A stretch of DNA of 64,000 bases. It comes from Acidobacteriota bacterium. GTDB lineage: Bacteria > Acidobacteriota > Terriglobia > Terriglobales > Acidobacteriaceae. Of this stretch, positions 56,230 through 64,000 are shown in pieces (the stretch's first letter is position 1; every line of letters starts with the position of its first letter). The translations under genes and the position numbers were made by a program. Under the pieces are notes generated by a model. That model made no database searches, had not been told where the DNA came from, and worked only from the letters and a program-made list of their open reading frames with translations. Location of the stretch: assembly GCA_013289685.1 (NCBI GenBank), contig JABCZL010000013.1, positions 155,144 to 219,143 of the forward strand, in the 5' to 3' direction.

Positions 56230-58053
56230 TCAACCCGCCAACCGCTGGGCTGACTCAAAGGGCACACGAACATGGATCGTCGTTCCACCCATCGGCTTCG
56301 ATTCAACCACAATCGTGCCACTCACCAGCCGAACGCGCTCGCGCATGCTGATTAGACCCAGTCCACCTTTGTTCATCGTCGATTCAGCATCGAAGCCAGC
56401 GCCGCGATCTGAGACCGTAAGATGAAGCTCGTTCGATGAACTATTCAGTCTCACCCTGAAGTGGTGTACTCCGCTATGCTTGGCGGCATTATGCAAACCT
56501 TCCTGCAAAATTCGGAACAGACATAATGAGACCTCGTGAGACACAAGCTGCGAAATTTCATCACTCTTAAAATCAATCTCCACCTTCTGCCGAGCACCAA
56601 ATTCACGACAGAAGCTCTTCATCGCAGCAACGACGCCCAAATACTCTAGTTGCGGAGAGTGCAGTTGATGCGATATTGACTGCACTCCCATTGAGACCTC
56701 GTTAATCCCTTCTCCAATTTCCGCGAGTTGGTGACTCAGTTCAGTAACGGAATCTGGGGGATTCCGCCTCAATTCTTCGACTTGTATGGCCAACATTCCC
56801 AGACGCTGGTTGATGTCGTCGTGAAGGTCGCGCGCGATCCGGGTACGCTCCTGCTCCTGCGCCTCCGTTAGCCTTCGGTTTATAGTTGAGAGAGCCTCCT
56901 CTGCCTCTTTGCGTTTCGTGATGTCTAAAACTCCCCCAACAATATATTGCGGATTACCGTCGCGGCTTCGAATCACAGAGGCGCTGCTTTCAGTGCAAAC
57001 AATGCGTCCACTCTTATGCAAGCAGCGTTTCTCGAAACTCTGGAAACTCCCCTCCTCAGTAAGGGCCTCCTTCAATTTCTGTGAAAAGGACGGCCAATCC
57101 TCCGCGAATGTCAGAGACTGGACAGTTTTTCCCAGTAGTTCTTTCTCCGTGTAGCCAAGGTAATCGCAAAATGTCTCGTTCGCAGCGAGATAACGGCCTT
57201 CCGGCGAGACGATAACCATGCCTACTCCTGCATCTCGAAATACGCTGCGAAACTTTTCCTCACTCTGTCGGAGTGTTTCCTCTGCTCGCTTCCGCTCCGT
57301 GATAGCGGAGATCATGCCAATCATCCGCACCATCCTGCCGTCCTCGTCAAAAAATGCATGGGCGGTTTTCTCCACCCATATGATGGAGCCATCGGCACCC
57401 AACATGCGGTAGGTAATCTGAACATTGGGATTTTCAGGCGTTCTCTCGATTGCCGAGGCGGCGAACAGTGCTTGGTCATCAGGGTGAACTCTGGCCAATA
57501 TTTGCTGGCGCGTAAGTGGCGCATCGCTTCCTGCGCCGAGCACATCAGCGACGTCACCGGATCGAACAACCACGTCGGTCGCCACGTCCCATTCGTAAGC
57601 AAACGTCTTTCCTGCTTGCGCTGCTAGCCGGAATCGCTCTTCGCTGTTGCGCAGAGCCTCTTCTGCCGTTCTTTTGTCGGTAATGTCCTCTACCATCGCG
57701 ACTACCAGCGGAGATGGGCGGCCATTCAGCAAAGAAATGCTCAAGCGGCCCCAGACCAACGAGCCGTCTCGCCGAAAATAGCGTTTTTCTAGCTGGTAGT
57801 GATCTATTGCACCTGCTCGCAATTGCTGAAAGAGAGCCCAGTCCTTCTCTGCGTCTTCAGGAGGAGAGAACTGAACACAGTGTTTGGTACACATTTCCTC
57901 CTCGCTGAAACCCAGCATTGAGCAAAAAGCTGGATTGACGAAGAAAGGCTGCCCTTCTAAGTTCTCCACCGCGATACCGATGGGACTCGCGTTGAAAAGA
58001 TCTCGAAAAAGCTGGTTGTCGGGTGACGGCGTTTGGGCTGCTCTCTCATTCAT
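56230..58053 (-). CDS. Orphan PAS-domain sensor histidine kinase (HisKA_3 type)
   Basis: 607-aa cytoplasmic kinase with no transmembrane helix. Three PAS domains lie at about 14-125, 140-255 and 266-380, each ending with a PAC-like segment (VEDITDKRTAEEAL, ISAITERKRAEETL, LDITKRKEAEEAL). The dimerisation domain is NarX/DesK-like: ERTRIARDLHDDINQRLG with phospho-accepting His411. The ATPase domain has the N-box HNAAKHSG and G-boxes DRGAGFD and GGLGLISMRERV. It is full length. No response regulator adjoins, so its partner, probably a NarL/FixJ-type protein, lies elsewhere. PAS ligands unknown (heme or flavin not evident). Confidence 0.92.
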   Translation of the reverse strand: MNERAAQTPSPDNQLFRDLFNASPIGIAVENLEGQPFFVNPAFCSMLGFSEEEMCTKHCVQFSPPEDAEKDWALFQQLRAGAIDHYQLEKRYFRRDGSLVWGRLSISLLNGRPSPLVVAMVEDITDKRTAEEALRNSEERFRLAAQAGKTFAYEWDVATDVVVRSGDVADVLGAGSDAPLTRQQILARVHPDDQALFAASAIERTPENPNVQITYRMLGADGSIIWVEKTAHAFFDEDGRMVRMIGMISAITERKRAEETLRQSEEKFRSVFRDAGVGMVIVSPEGRYLAANETFCDYLGYTEKELLGKTVQSLTFAEDWPSFSQKLKEALTEEGSFQSFEKRCLHKSGRIVCTESSASVIRSRDGNPQYIVGGVLDITKRKEAEEALSTINRRLTEAQEQERTRIARDLHDDINQRLGMLAIQVEELRRNPPDSVTELSHQLAEIGEGINEVSMGVQSISHQLHSPQLEYLGVVAAMKSFCREFGARQKVEIDFKSDEISQLVSHEVSLCLFRILQEGLHNAAKHSGVHHFRVRLNSSSNELHLTVSDRGAGFDAESTMNKGGLGLISMRERVRLVSGTIVVESKPMGGTTIHVRVPFESAQRLAG

Positions 58054-58213
58054 GGGAGAAGGTATACGTTAGCACACATAGCTGTCGTTAGTAGGCCTTA
58101 GCACTCAAAACCCCAGGACCGAAATTACACTCTGCCTTTGTCCCAGACTGCCTGATCGCCGCCACCGAGGCGTCGTGCAACCTTCACTGCATGATCGAGC
58201 AACCACTGCCTGC

Positions 58214-60880
58214 CTACTCCGGCAGTTTCTGCTCTCCCTGAATCATCAAGTGCGACTCGGCGTGGGGGGCGCCCGTTCCGGGCTGTCCTCCGCCCACTGT
58301 AATCAGGTAATCGCCGGTGGAGACGAAGCGATCTCCCGCTTCATTCACGTAGCTTAGATCGCGTGGACTGAGCGTGAGCTTTACATGCTTCTGCTCCCCG
58401 GCCTTGACATGGACGCGGGTAAACCCGCGCAGCGCTCGCAACGGCGCGCCCGGCAATTTCGGGAAGCTGATATACAGTTCCGCCACCTCGTCGCCATCGC
58501 GGTTGCCGGTGTTCTTGATGTCCACTTCGACCTCCAACGGGTTACCCGCCTGCAGCGAAGGATTCGAAAGCTTCATCCCGCTGTATTCGAAGGTGGTGTA
58601 ACTCAGCCCGTGACCGAAGCCATACAAGGGCTCGCCGGTGAAGTAGCGATACGTCCGGTTCTTCATCGCGTAATCTTCAAACGACGGCAACTGTTCCACA
58701 CCCTTGTAGAAGGTCACCGGCAGCCGTCCCCCGGGATTATTAGCTCCAGCGAGCGTCTGCGCGATGGCCGTGCCCCCTTCTTCACCCGAGTACCAGGCTT
58801 CCAAGATCGCATTGGCGTGATCGTTCGCCCAATTCACCGCTAGCGCGCTGCCGTTCATCAGGACAACGACCAGCGGCTTGCCCGCTCCTTTCAACGCGCC
58901 CAGCAATGCTTCCTCTTCTGCCGGAAGGGCCAGGCTGGTGCGATCGCCACCCTTGAATCCCGGGACGTCGACCTTCATTTCCTCGCCCTCCAGCTTCGAC
59001 GTAATGCCCACCACCGCGACCACCACATCGGCCTGCCGCGCCGCAGACGCAGCTTCAAAACTCGGATCGGCGCTCACCGGCAGCCACACCAGCCTCGTGC
59101 CAAATCCCCCTCGCACGTACTCGATCTTCACCGCATAGCGATGTCCTTTCGTCAGCGCGATCATGGTTCCCTGCGAGTTGGGATCGTGCAACACCGCGTC
59201 GTCCACGATTAATTTCCCATCCAGCCACATGCGGTGCATCGAACCCACCAGCCCCACGTGATAACTGCCGGACTCCGCCGGCGTCAGAAAGCCCGTCCAG
59301 CGTGCCGAAAATTCCTTCATGCCCGGCGGCGGACCGATCGCCTGCGGTCCCGGATGAAACAGTTGCAAATCGACCACCGCATCCGTCCGCACCACCTGCG
59401 GCGTGCCCGCGAAATCGCTGCCCGCGAAGTATTCTCCCTTCAATCCCGGCTTCCCGTCGTCGGTCGAAAGCGCACTGGTCGGAATCACCGTTTCCTGCTG
59501 CAGAAAATTCGTTCCCGCAACGAACTTCACCTCGGCCGAAGGAAACTGCTTGCGAATGCCTTCCAGCGCCGTGACCGCATGCGATGCCGTCCCGCTATAG
59601 TTGCCGTGCAGCACGCCAGTCTGATCCGCCAGCGGCCCCACCACCAGAATCTTCTTCACGCTGGTCGCGAAGGGAAGCACGCCATCGTTTTTCAGCAGCA
59701 CCATCGATTCGCGCGCCGTCTTCAGCGCCAGCTCGCGGTGCGCGGCGCTGTCAATCTCGGAATCCGGCGTGCGCGCGTACGCAACCATACTGTCGGGATC
59801 GAACATTCCCAGCCGCATCCTCGCCGTAAACAGCCGCCGCAAAGAATTATCCACATCCGCTTCCGTGAGCAGGCCTTGTTTCACGGCGTCCACGAACGGC
59901 TTGTAGTCGTGGTCGTCTTTTGTGATGGTGAAAAAGTCCGCGCACTCGCTGTCCATCCCCGTCTTGATCGCCGCGGCCGCAGCCTCGGCCTGGCTCTTGA
60001 CGAACTTGTGCCCTTGATAAATATCCACGATCGCGTCGCAATCCGAGACCACATACCCGTTGAACTTCCACGCGCCTCGCAACTGATCCTGCAGCAGGAA
60101 CGTATTCGCACAAGCGGGCTGGCCGTTGACGCGGTTATAAGCGCACATCACCGATTCCGCTTTACCCTCCACCACCGTCGCGCGAAACGCCGGCAAGTAC
60201 GTGTCTTCCATGTCGTGCTTCGATACCTGCACATCAATCGTGTGCCGCGACGGCTCCGGCCCGCTGTGCACTGCGAAGTGTTTCGGTGTCGAGATTACCC
60301 GGAAGTATTTCGGATCGTCCCCCTGCAGCCCCGTCACGAACGCCACGCCCATGCGCCCAGTAAGAAACGGATCCTCGCCATACGTTTCCTGCCCACGGCC
60401 CCACCGTGGGTCGCGGAAGATGTTGATATTCGGCGACCAGAAATCCAGCCCCTCCATCACGTCGCGCCGTCCCGCGCGCACCGCCTGATTGTGCTTGGCC
60501 CGGGCCTCGGTGCCGATCACAATCGCCATCTCGTGGATCAAAGAGTCGTCAAAAGTCGCCGCCAGTCCAACCGGCTCGGGAAACACAGTTGCCGTTCCGG
60601 CGTTGGCGACGCCATGCAAGGCCTCACTCCACCAGTCGTAAGCCGGAACCTGGAGCCTCGGAATCGCCCGCGCCTGGTTTACCAGTTGCTCCGCCTTCTC
60701 CTCCAACGTCATCTGTTTGATCAGGTTTTCCACCCGCACGTCGATGGGTTGCGAAGGATCCAGATAGACCGCATTGCCCGGATTTTGGGCAATCGCGCCA
60801 CCCACGAGAAGAGTCAGAAAAAGCAGAAAAAGAGTCAGAAAAAGAATGATTTGCAGACTGATGCGTAGACGCGGTTCCAT
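58214..60880 (-). CDS. Secreted GH3 beta-glycosidase with inserted PA14 domain
   Basis: 888-aa family 3 enzyme, probably a beta-xylosidase or beta-glucosidase. The signal peptide spans about 1-31. The barrel includes LVNQARAIPRLQVPAYDWWSEALHGVA, typical of the xylosidase branch, and the nucleophile Asp280 in GYVVSDCDAIVD. The second domain is interrupted at about 475-600 by a PA14 module (LKGEYFAGSDFAGTPQ ... HRMWLDGKLIVDD), which shapes the pocket or binds sugar. The C-terminal fibronectin-like domain ends with GDYLITVGGGQPG. AAGGAGAA precedes the ATG. A LacI-type operator lies 72 bases upstream, so it is likely induced with pentose genes. Confidence 0.93.
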   Translation of the reverse strand: MEPRLRISLQIILFLTLFLLFLTLLVGGAIAQNPGNAVYLDPSQPIDVRVENLIKQMTLEEKAEQLVNQARAIPRLQVPAYDWWSEALHGVANAGTATVFPEPVGLAATFDDSLIHEMAIVIGTEARAKHNQAVRAGRRDVMEGLDFWSPNINIFRDPRWGRGQETYGEDPFLTGRMGVAFVTGLQGDDPKYFRVISTPKHFAVHSGPEPSRHTIDVQVSKHDMEDTYLPAFRATVVEGKAESVMCAYNRVNGQPACANTFLLQDQLRGAWKFNGYVVSDCDAIVDIYQGHKFVKSQAEAAAAAIKTGMDSECADFFTITKDDHDYKPFVDAVKQGLLTEADVDNSLRRLFTARMRLGMFDPDSMVAYARTPDSEIDSAAHRELALKTARESMVLLKNDGVLPFATSVKKILVVGPLADQTGVLHGNYSGTASHAVTALEGIRKQFPSAEVKFVAGTNFLQQETVIPTSALSTDDGKPGLKGEYFAGSDFAGTPQVVRTDAVVDLQLFHPGPQAIGPPPGMKEFSARWTGFLTPAESGSYHVGLVGSMHRMWLDGKLIVDDAVLHDPNSQGTMIALTKGHRYAVKIEYVRGGFGTRLVWLPVSADPSFEAASAARQADVVVAVVGITSKLEGEEMKVDVPGFKGGDRTSLALPAEEEALLGALKGAGKPLVVVLMNGSALAVNWANDHANAILEAWYSGEEGGTAIAQTLAGANNPGGRLPVTFYKGVEQLPSFEDYAMKNRTYRYFTGEPLYGFGHGLSYTTFEYSGMKLSNPSLQAGNPLEVEVDIKNTGNRDGDEVAELYISFPKLPGAPLRALRGFTRVHVKAGEQKHVKLTLSPRDLSYVNEAGDRFVSTGDYLITVGGGQPGTGAPHAESHLMIQGEQKLPE

Positions 60881-60951
60881 GAACGATTCTCCTTCGCAAC
60901 CAGCGCTCCCACCGATGGGTGTATGCGCCTGAAAACTGAGTAGACGAGGCT

Positions 60952-60967
60952 CCGTTAACGATTACGG
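60952..60967. promoter_or_regulatory. LacI-type operator before the GH3 gene
   Basis: CCGTTAACGATTACGG, differing by one base from the site before lacI (52981-52996). It lies 72 bases before the GH3 start, the same distance as the other site from lacI. Confidence 0.75.
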
Positions 60968-61061
60968 TCGACCGTCGCTTTTAGCACAGCACAAATCCTG
61001 CGGTCAAGGAGCCCCTGCCGAAGGCTTTCTCTGCTTAGAATGACGCGCGATCTGCCGAGGT

Positions 61062-61212
61062 ATTGAAACGAGGAGGGGCGGCGCTTCACCGCAGCGTGTG
61101 GAACCCGGAGGGAGCGATGCTTCAGCGCCGAGGTACCGGCATGTGGAAGAGCGGCGCTTCAGCGCCGCGTTATAAGCTGTGGAGGAATCGGGCTTTAGCC
61201 CGGTGGTCTGAC
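61062..61212. repeat. Intergenic repeat family A, multi-unit copy
   Basis: Several linked hairpins: GGCGGCGCTTCACCGC, GCGATGCTTCAGCGCC, GCGGCGCTTCAGCGCCGC and CGGGCTTTAGCCCG, joined by GTGGAA-type spacers. The last two units repeat the order seen at 3661-3735. Confidence 0.8.
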
Positions 61213-61237
61213 CTCACAGCGAATTGCGCGCGAACCC

Positions 61238-61720
61238 CTACGCCCGGCCCTTCTTCGCCGCGACTGCGGCCTGTTTCCCGGCAACTTCCCACGGACGCTT
61301 CGGCCGGTCCACCGCCGCCTTGTCGCGGTCCTCAATGCGGTCGTAGTGGTAGGACTCGCTCACCGTTCCCAACGACTCGTTGTACAGACTAGGCAGGCCA
61401 AGCCCTTCCTTCAACTCTTCGGAGAAAGACTGCAGTGCCTTCAGGTGGTCGGCGCTTGCCGGGACTTCGGTTTTGGAGGTCTTCAAAAACTGCTGGTATC
61501 CCCGATTCACCAGCTTCGATATCTCGCTGCCGATCAGGTAGCCGGGATACGCGAAAATCTTCACTCCATCATCCGGCGCCTTCTGAATCGCCGCCGATAC
61601 GTTGTATTTCCGCAGAAACACGCGAACGGTAGTCCCTGGGGCGTCGGTTACGTCGAACCCGTGATCGCGCAGCCAGGCTAGCGCTTCTTCATAGGTTCGT
61701 GCTTCAATAGTTTTAGACAT
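61238..61720 (-). CDS. Conserved-looking hypothetical protein
   Basis: 160 aa, soluble, no signal peptide; family not recognised. The first half reads as an alpha/beta domain (YEEALAWLRDHGFDVTDAPG, TVRVFLRKYNVSAAIQKA, VKIFAYPGYLIGSEISKLVNRGYQQFL); the second half is charged and ends in a Lys/Ala-rich tail (GKQAAVAAKKGRA) that may contact nucleic acid. Codon use matches its neighbours and the ATG begins a plausible N-terminus. It is divergent from the cysteine synthase gene, 239 bases away. Confidence 0.65.
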   Translation of the reverse strand: MSKTIEARTYEEALAWLRDHGFDVTDAPGTTVRVFLRKYNVSAAIQKAPDDGVKIFAYPGYLIGSEISKLVNRGYQQFLKTSKTEVPASADHLKALQSFSEELKEGLGLPSLYNESLGTVSESYHYDRIEDRDKAAVDRPKRPWEVAGKQAAVAAKKGRA

Positions 61721-61959
61721 TGCGTTTTACTTCAACCTTTCCTTGCCGGTCGATGCTCGTCTATTAGATGCACTTTATAACGGCCGAGCGTAACTTTACA
61801 TGAGCTGCATCGCCGGGTGAAGCTGATTCATCTAAACCGTTGCACCTTAACAAAGTACTACATACCTCGTTTCCAACCATATAGCACATTACGTTGGTCA
61901 CGGCGTTTCGGTTCATCTTCGGTTCATCGATGGCACACGGATCTTCAAAATTGGCGGCA

Positions 61960-62940
61960 ATGTCGACTCCGGCACAACCCGACCGGCCCCGCGAAGTAGC
62001 GTCAGGACTGGGCGAAACGCTGGGCCACAGCCTGATCGAGCGCATCGGCAACACTCCGCTGCTGCGTCTGGATGCGCTCACCGCTGACCTGCCCGGCGTA
62101 GCACTTCTGGGTAAGGCCGAATGGTACAACCCCGGAGGATCGGTCAAAGATCGCGCCGCCGCCAACATCGTCGCCGAAGCCCAACGCCGCGGCCAGCTAC
62201 GCCCCGGGCAGATTCTCCTCGACTCCACCAGCGGCAATACCGGCATCGCTTATGCGATGCTCGGCGCCGCCCTGGGTTTCCCCGTCACCCTGTGCATGCC
62301 GCAAAATGTTTCCCGCGAGCGCAAGCAGATCCTGCAGGGCTATGGCGCCAACATTCTTTATACCGATCCCGCCGATGGTTCCGACGGCGCCATCCGCCTG
62401 GCCCGCGAACTGGCCGCCAAGCATCCCGATCAATATTTCTACGCCGACCAGTATTCCAACGAAGCCAACTGGAAGGCTCACTATCACGGCACCGCCAACG
62501 AAATCTGGCAGCAGACCCAGGGCCGCATCACGCATTTCGTCTCCATGCTCGGCACCAGCGGCACTTTTGTCGGGACGACCCGCCGCCTCAAAGAGCTGAA
62601 TCCGGCCGTGCAGTGCATCTCGCTGCAGCCCGACTCGTCGTTCCACGGAATCGAAGGCGCCAAGCACATGGCCAGCGCGATCGTTCCCAGAATTTACGAT
62701 CCCCAGCTTGCCGACCAGAATCTCGAAATCTCCACCGAAGATGCCTACGCCATGGCGCGCAACCTTTCCCGCAACGCCGGATTGCTGGTGGGCATCTCGG
62801 CCGCAGCCGCCGTCGTCGGATGTCTGAAGATTGCCCGCGACCTGCCGCCGCTCAAGAAAAGGCAGGAGGCCGTATTCGTAACCATCCTCTGCGACTCCGG
62901 CGACAAGTATCTGAGCGAAAGATTCTGGACCGAAGAATGA
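61960..62940 (+). CDS. cysM: CysM-type cysteine synthase
   Basis: PLP-dependent fold-type II synthase, 326 aa. The Schiff-base lysine is in NPGGSVKDRAA, with STSGNTGIAYAM and MLGTSGTFVGTTRRL as PLP and phosphate loops. It differs from the CysK at 30.3 kb: MPQNVSRERKQILQGYGANIL and VPRIYDPQLADQN resemble the O-phosphoserine-using CysM of mycobacteria, which takes sulfur from the carrier CysO. The next gene is a JAMM peptidase, as in that pathway. ATG 61960 (MSTPAQP) starts near the family N-terminus; two earlier ATGs are possible. An ordinary CysM (thiosulfate or sulfide) or CBS-like role remains possible. Confidence 0.88.
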   Translation: MSTPAQPDRPREVASGLGETLGHSLIERIGNTPLLRLDALTADLPGVALLGKAEWYNPGGSVKDRAAANIVAEAQRRGQLRPGQILLDSTSGNTGIAYAMLGAALGFPVTLCMPQNVSRERKQILQGYGANILYTDPADGSDGAIRLARELAAKHPDQYFYADQYSNEANWKAHYHGTANEIWQQTQGRITHFVSMLGTSGTFVGTTRRLKELNPAVQCISLQPDSSFHGIEGAKHMASAIVPRIYDPQLADQNLEISTEDAYAMARNLSRNAGLLVGISAAAAVVGCLKIARDLPPLKKRQEAVFVTILCDSGDKYLSERFWTEE

Positions 62941-62951
62941 AGAATGAAAAC

Positions 62952-62992
62952 GGGGTGCCCACCCTTCTCGCGTTTTCTGCGAGAGGGTGGGG
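62952..62992. repeat. Hairpin repeat family B, copy 4
   Basis: GGGGTGCCCACCCTTCTCGC ... GCGAGAGGGTGGGG between cysM and the JAMM gene. Closest to the copy at 40048-40085. If transcribed it makes a strong hairpin in the cysM-JAMM mRNA. Confidence 0.85.
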
Positions 62993-63019
62993 ATTTTGAC
63001 TTTCTGAAACTCTCCACCA

Positions 63020-63454
63020 ATGTTGAAACTTACCCGGAAAGACTACGACGCCCTCCGCCAACACGGCGAAGAAACCTACCCCAACGAATGCTGCGGCATC
63101 CTGCTAGGAAGCATCGAGGACGATGGCACCCGCGTCGTGACCTCGACCGCCCGCTGCGGCAACACGCGCACCGACTCCGCCCACAACCGCTACAACATCG
63201 ATCCCAAGGAACTGGTACGCATCCAGCGCGAAGGCCGCCAGCGCGGCGAAGATATCGTCGGCTTCTACCATTCCCACCCCGACCACCCCGCCCACTGGTC
63301 AAAGACCGACCTTGCCGAGGCCCACTGGTTCGGCTGCTCCTACGTCATCACCAGCGTAGAAAAAGGCAAAGCTGCGTTGACGAACGCGTTCGAGCTGACC
63401 GGATCCGACGAGGTTGACAAGCGCCTGGTGGACGACCCAATCGAAATCGCCTGA
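63020..63454 (+). CDS. JAMM/MPN+ (M67) metallopeptidase, Mec-like
   Basis: 144-aa zinc peptidase of the JAB1/MPN/Mov34 fold. The complete JAMM motif is visible: Glu in YPNECCGILLG, then HSHPDHPAHWSKTD (HxHx7Sx2D). Stand-alone bacterial members act on ubiquitin-fold partners; Mec of Mycobacterium tuberculosis frees cysteine from the CysO-cysteine adduct. It follows the CysM-type synthase by 79 bases in the same direction, which strongly suggests the same chemistry here. The likely partner, a CysO-like protein, is at 39.2 kb. The ATG follows a weak ribosome site, and a hairpin repeat lies in the gap. Confidence 0.9.
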   Translation: MLKLTRKDYDALRQHGEETYPNECCGILLGSIEDDGTRVVTSTARCGNTRTDSAHNRYNIDPKELVRIQREGRQRGEDIVGFYHSHPDHPAHWSKTDLAEAHWFGCSYVITSVEKGKAALTNAFELTGSDEVDKRLVDDPIEIA

Positions 63455-63470
63455 TGGCCGCTGGTTTCGT

Positions 63471-63690
63471 GTGGGGACAGCCGCCTCCGGCTGTCCGCCG
63501 AGCGAAGCTCGGCAAAGTTTTCGCTGCGCGCCAGAACGGACTACCCCCTTCGGCCTTTTGCAGACGCCCCCGTCCGCCACCAGCCGCGAAGCGGCGGAAG
63601 AATGCAGACCACCGCGCAAGCGGTGGGTAGACGAGTCGAATGAAAGGCAGCCCCATCGGGGCGAAAGAACCGTCGGGGCGAAAGAACCGT
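63471..63690. repeat. Repeat-rich block after the JAMM gene
   Basis: A hairpin GGGACAGCCGCCTCCGGCTG at 63474-63493 is followed by CCGAGCGAAGCTCGG, then an ACCGCGCAAGCGGT hairpin near 63610, and a perfect 17-bp tandem duplication (CGGGGCGAAAGAACCGT at 63657-63673 and 63674-63690). Long open frames here are repeat-derived and not believable genes. Confidence 0.75.
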
Positions 63691-64000
63691 CCTTCCTGAA
63701 CTCCCCATTTCTGAGATCCCTTACCAGACGCGGGAAGTGCCCGATTTTCACAACCGAGAAACCGAATCCTCCGCAGGCTTCACATCGATTTACATCAATA
63801 CGACTGGCGAAACCCGCGTCTGAAGCGGGGTTTGCGAGAACTGCTTTGCCGGTTTGCACCAAATCCGGTCACCGGCCTGTGCACGGCGTGCACTCGATTG
63901 AAAATACAAGTACTTACAAACACGTATTTTTCGTTGACGGAAAAAATAGAAGGAGTACAACAAGATCGTTCTTTGACAGCTTCTTAAGTTTTTCCGGTTG
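63691..64000. other. AT-rich non-coding tail of the window
   Basis: No gene is seen. From about 63897 the sequence turns AT-rich and holds an inverted repeat AAAATAC (63901) / GTATTTT (63924) enclosing the palindrome AAGTACTT, then GAAGGAGTACAACAAG and the boxA-like site. It looks like a leader for something beyond the window. Confidence 0.5.
63968..63978 (+). promoter_or_regulatory. boxA-like antitermination motif
   Basis: GTTCTTTGACA resembles the boxA element (consensus near TGYTCTTTRACA) bound by NusB/NusE in leaders of rRNA operons and some CRISPR arrays. It lies 22 bases from the window end in an AT-rich stretch. Confidence 0.45.

Larger units (their letters stand above)
60881..61237. 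other. Intergenic region with operator and repeat block
   Basis: 357 bases without a gene. It holds the GH3 promoter side with the operator at 60952-60967 and, at 61062-61212, copies of the GTGGAAGAGCGGC-type repeat. Confidence 0.6.

Noticed and set aside
59234..60868. 544-codon open frame on the plus strand
   Set aside because: Antisense shadow of the GH3 gene with Arg/His-rich composition.
61062..61212. Stem-loops as possible riboswitch or attenuator
   Set aside because: The units recur as a dispersed repeat (3661-3735) and do not precede a gene in a fixed way.
63299..63862. 187-codon open frame on the minus strand
   Set aside because: Crosses the JAMM gene in antisense and then a block of short repeats; not a credible gene.

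Overview
The window looks like chromosomal DNA of an Acidobacteriota bacterium, probably class Terriglobia. This is inferred from gene content: a Ser/Thr kinase fused to a TolB-like propeller, an Oar-type TonB receptor, a BlaI/M56 pair, many secreted glycoside hydrolases, GC-rich coding sequence and families of short hairpin repeats. There is no ribosomal RNA, tRNA, integrase, transposase, phage gene or CRISPR array. The window opens inside a blaI-like gene and ends in AT-rich DNA with a boxA-like motif.

Layout. 0-12.6 kb: BlaI/M56 sensor pair, Do-like periplasmic protease, membrane glycosyltransferase-like protein, CPBP protease, RecQ, kinase-propeller receptor, cobalamin-type radical SAM enzyme. 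12.7-22.6 kb: hemE-hemG (translationally coupled), a heme c/copper monooxygenase-like protein, an ArnT-like transferase, a diheme reaction-centre-type cytochrome fused to a LolA-like domain, a TonB-dependent receptor. 22.8-25.9 kb: glnB-glnD nitrogen signalling. 26-32 kb: mutarotase and SDR, amidohydrolase, small secreted protein, cysK-cysE. 32-39 kb: a three-subunit HcnABC-like flavin/iron-sulfur dehydrogenase diverging from araD, a sodium/sugar symporter, a small membrane protein and a fucose/arabinose isomerase-like gene. 39-44 kb: MoaD/CysO-like protein, DUF4440-like protein, BNR propeller, divergent GH16 and GH30. 44-50 kb: membrane-tethered trehalose-6-phosphate synthase, miniature LacI regulator, YkgJ-type protein, Uup-type ABC-F ATPase. 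50-61 kb: GH67 alpha-glucuronidase, LacI regulator, xylulokinase, orphan PAS histidine kinase, GH3 enzyme. 61-64 kb: conserved hypothetical protein, CysM-type cysteine synthase, JAMM peptidase, repeats.

How the genes may work together. GH67, GH30, GH3 and GH16 enzymes, a mutarotase, a pentose symporter, an isomerase, AraD and xylulokinase suggest use of plant glucuronoarabinoxylan. Three near-identical palindromes of the form CGTWAACGWTTACG lie before the araD operon, before the lacI-xylB pair and before the GH3 gene, so one LacI-type repressor may control these separate loci. A second theme is cysteine: a normal cysK-cysE pair coexists with a CysM-like synthase next to a JAMM peptidase and, 23 kb away, a CysO-like ubiquitin-fold protein ending in AGG, together resembling the protein-carrier cysteine pathway of mycobacteria.

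Other oddities are a xylulokinase whose reading frame needs an ATC start, a LacI protein lacking the middle of its sugar-binding domain, a trehalose-phosphate synthase joined to a HAMP sensor, and short mobile hairpin repeats that have entered or end coding sequences (M56 gene, probably hemE, the isomerase gene).
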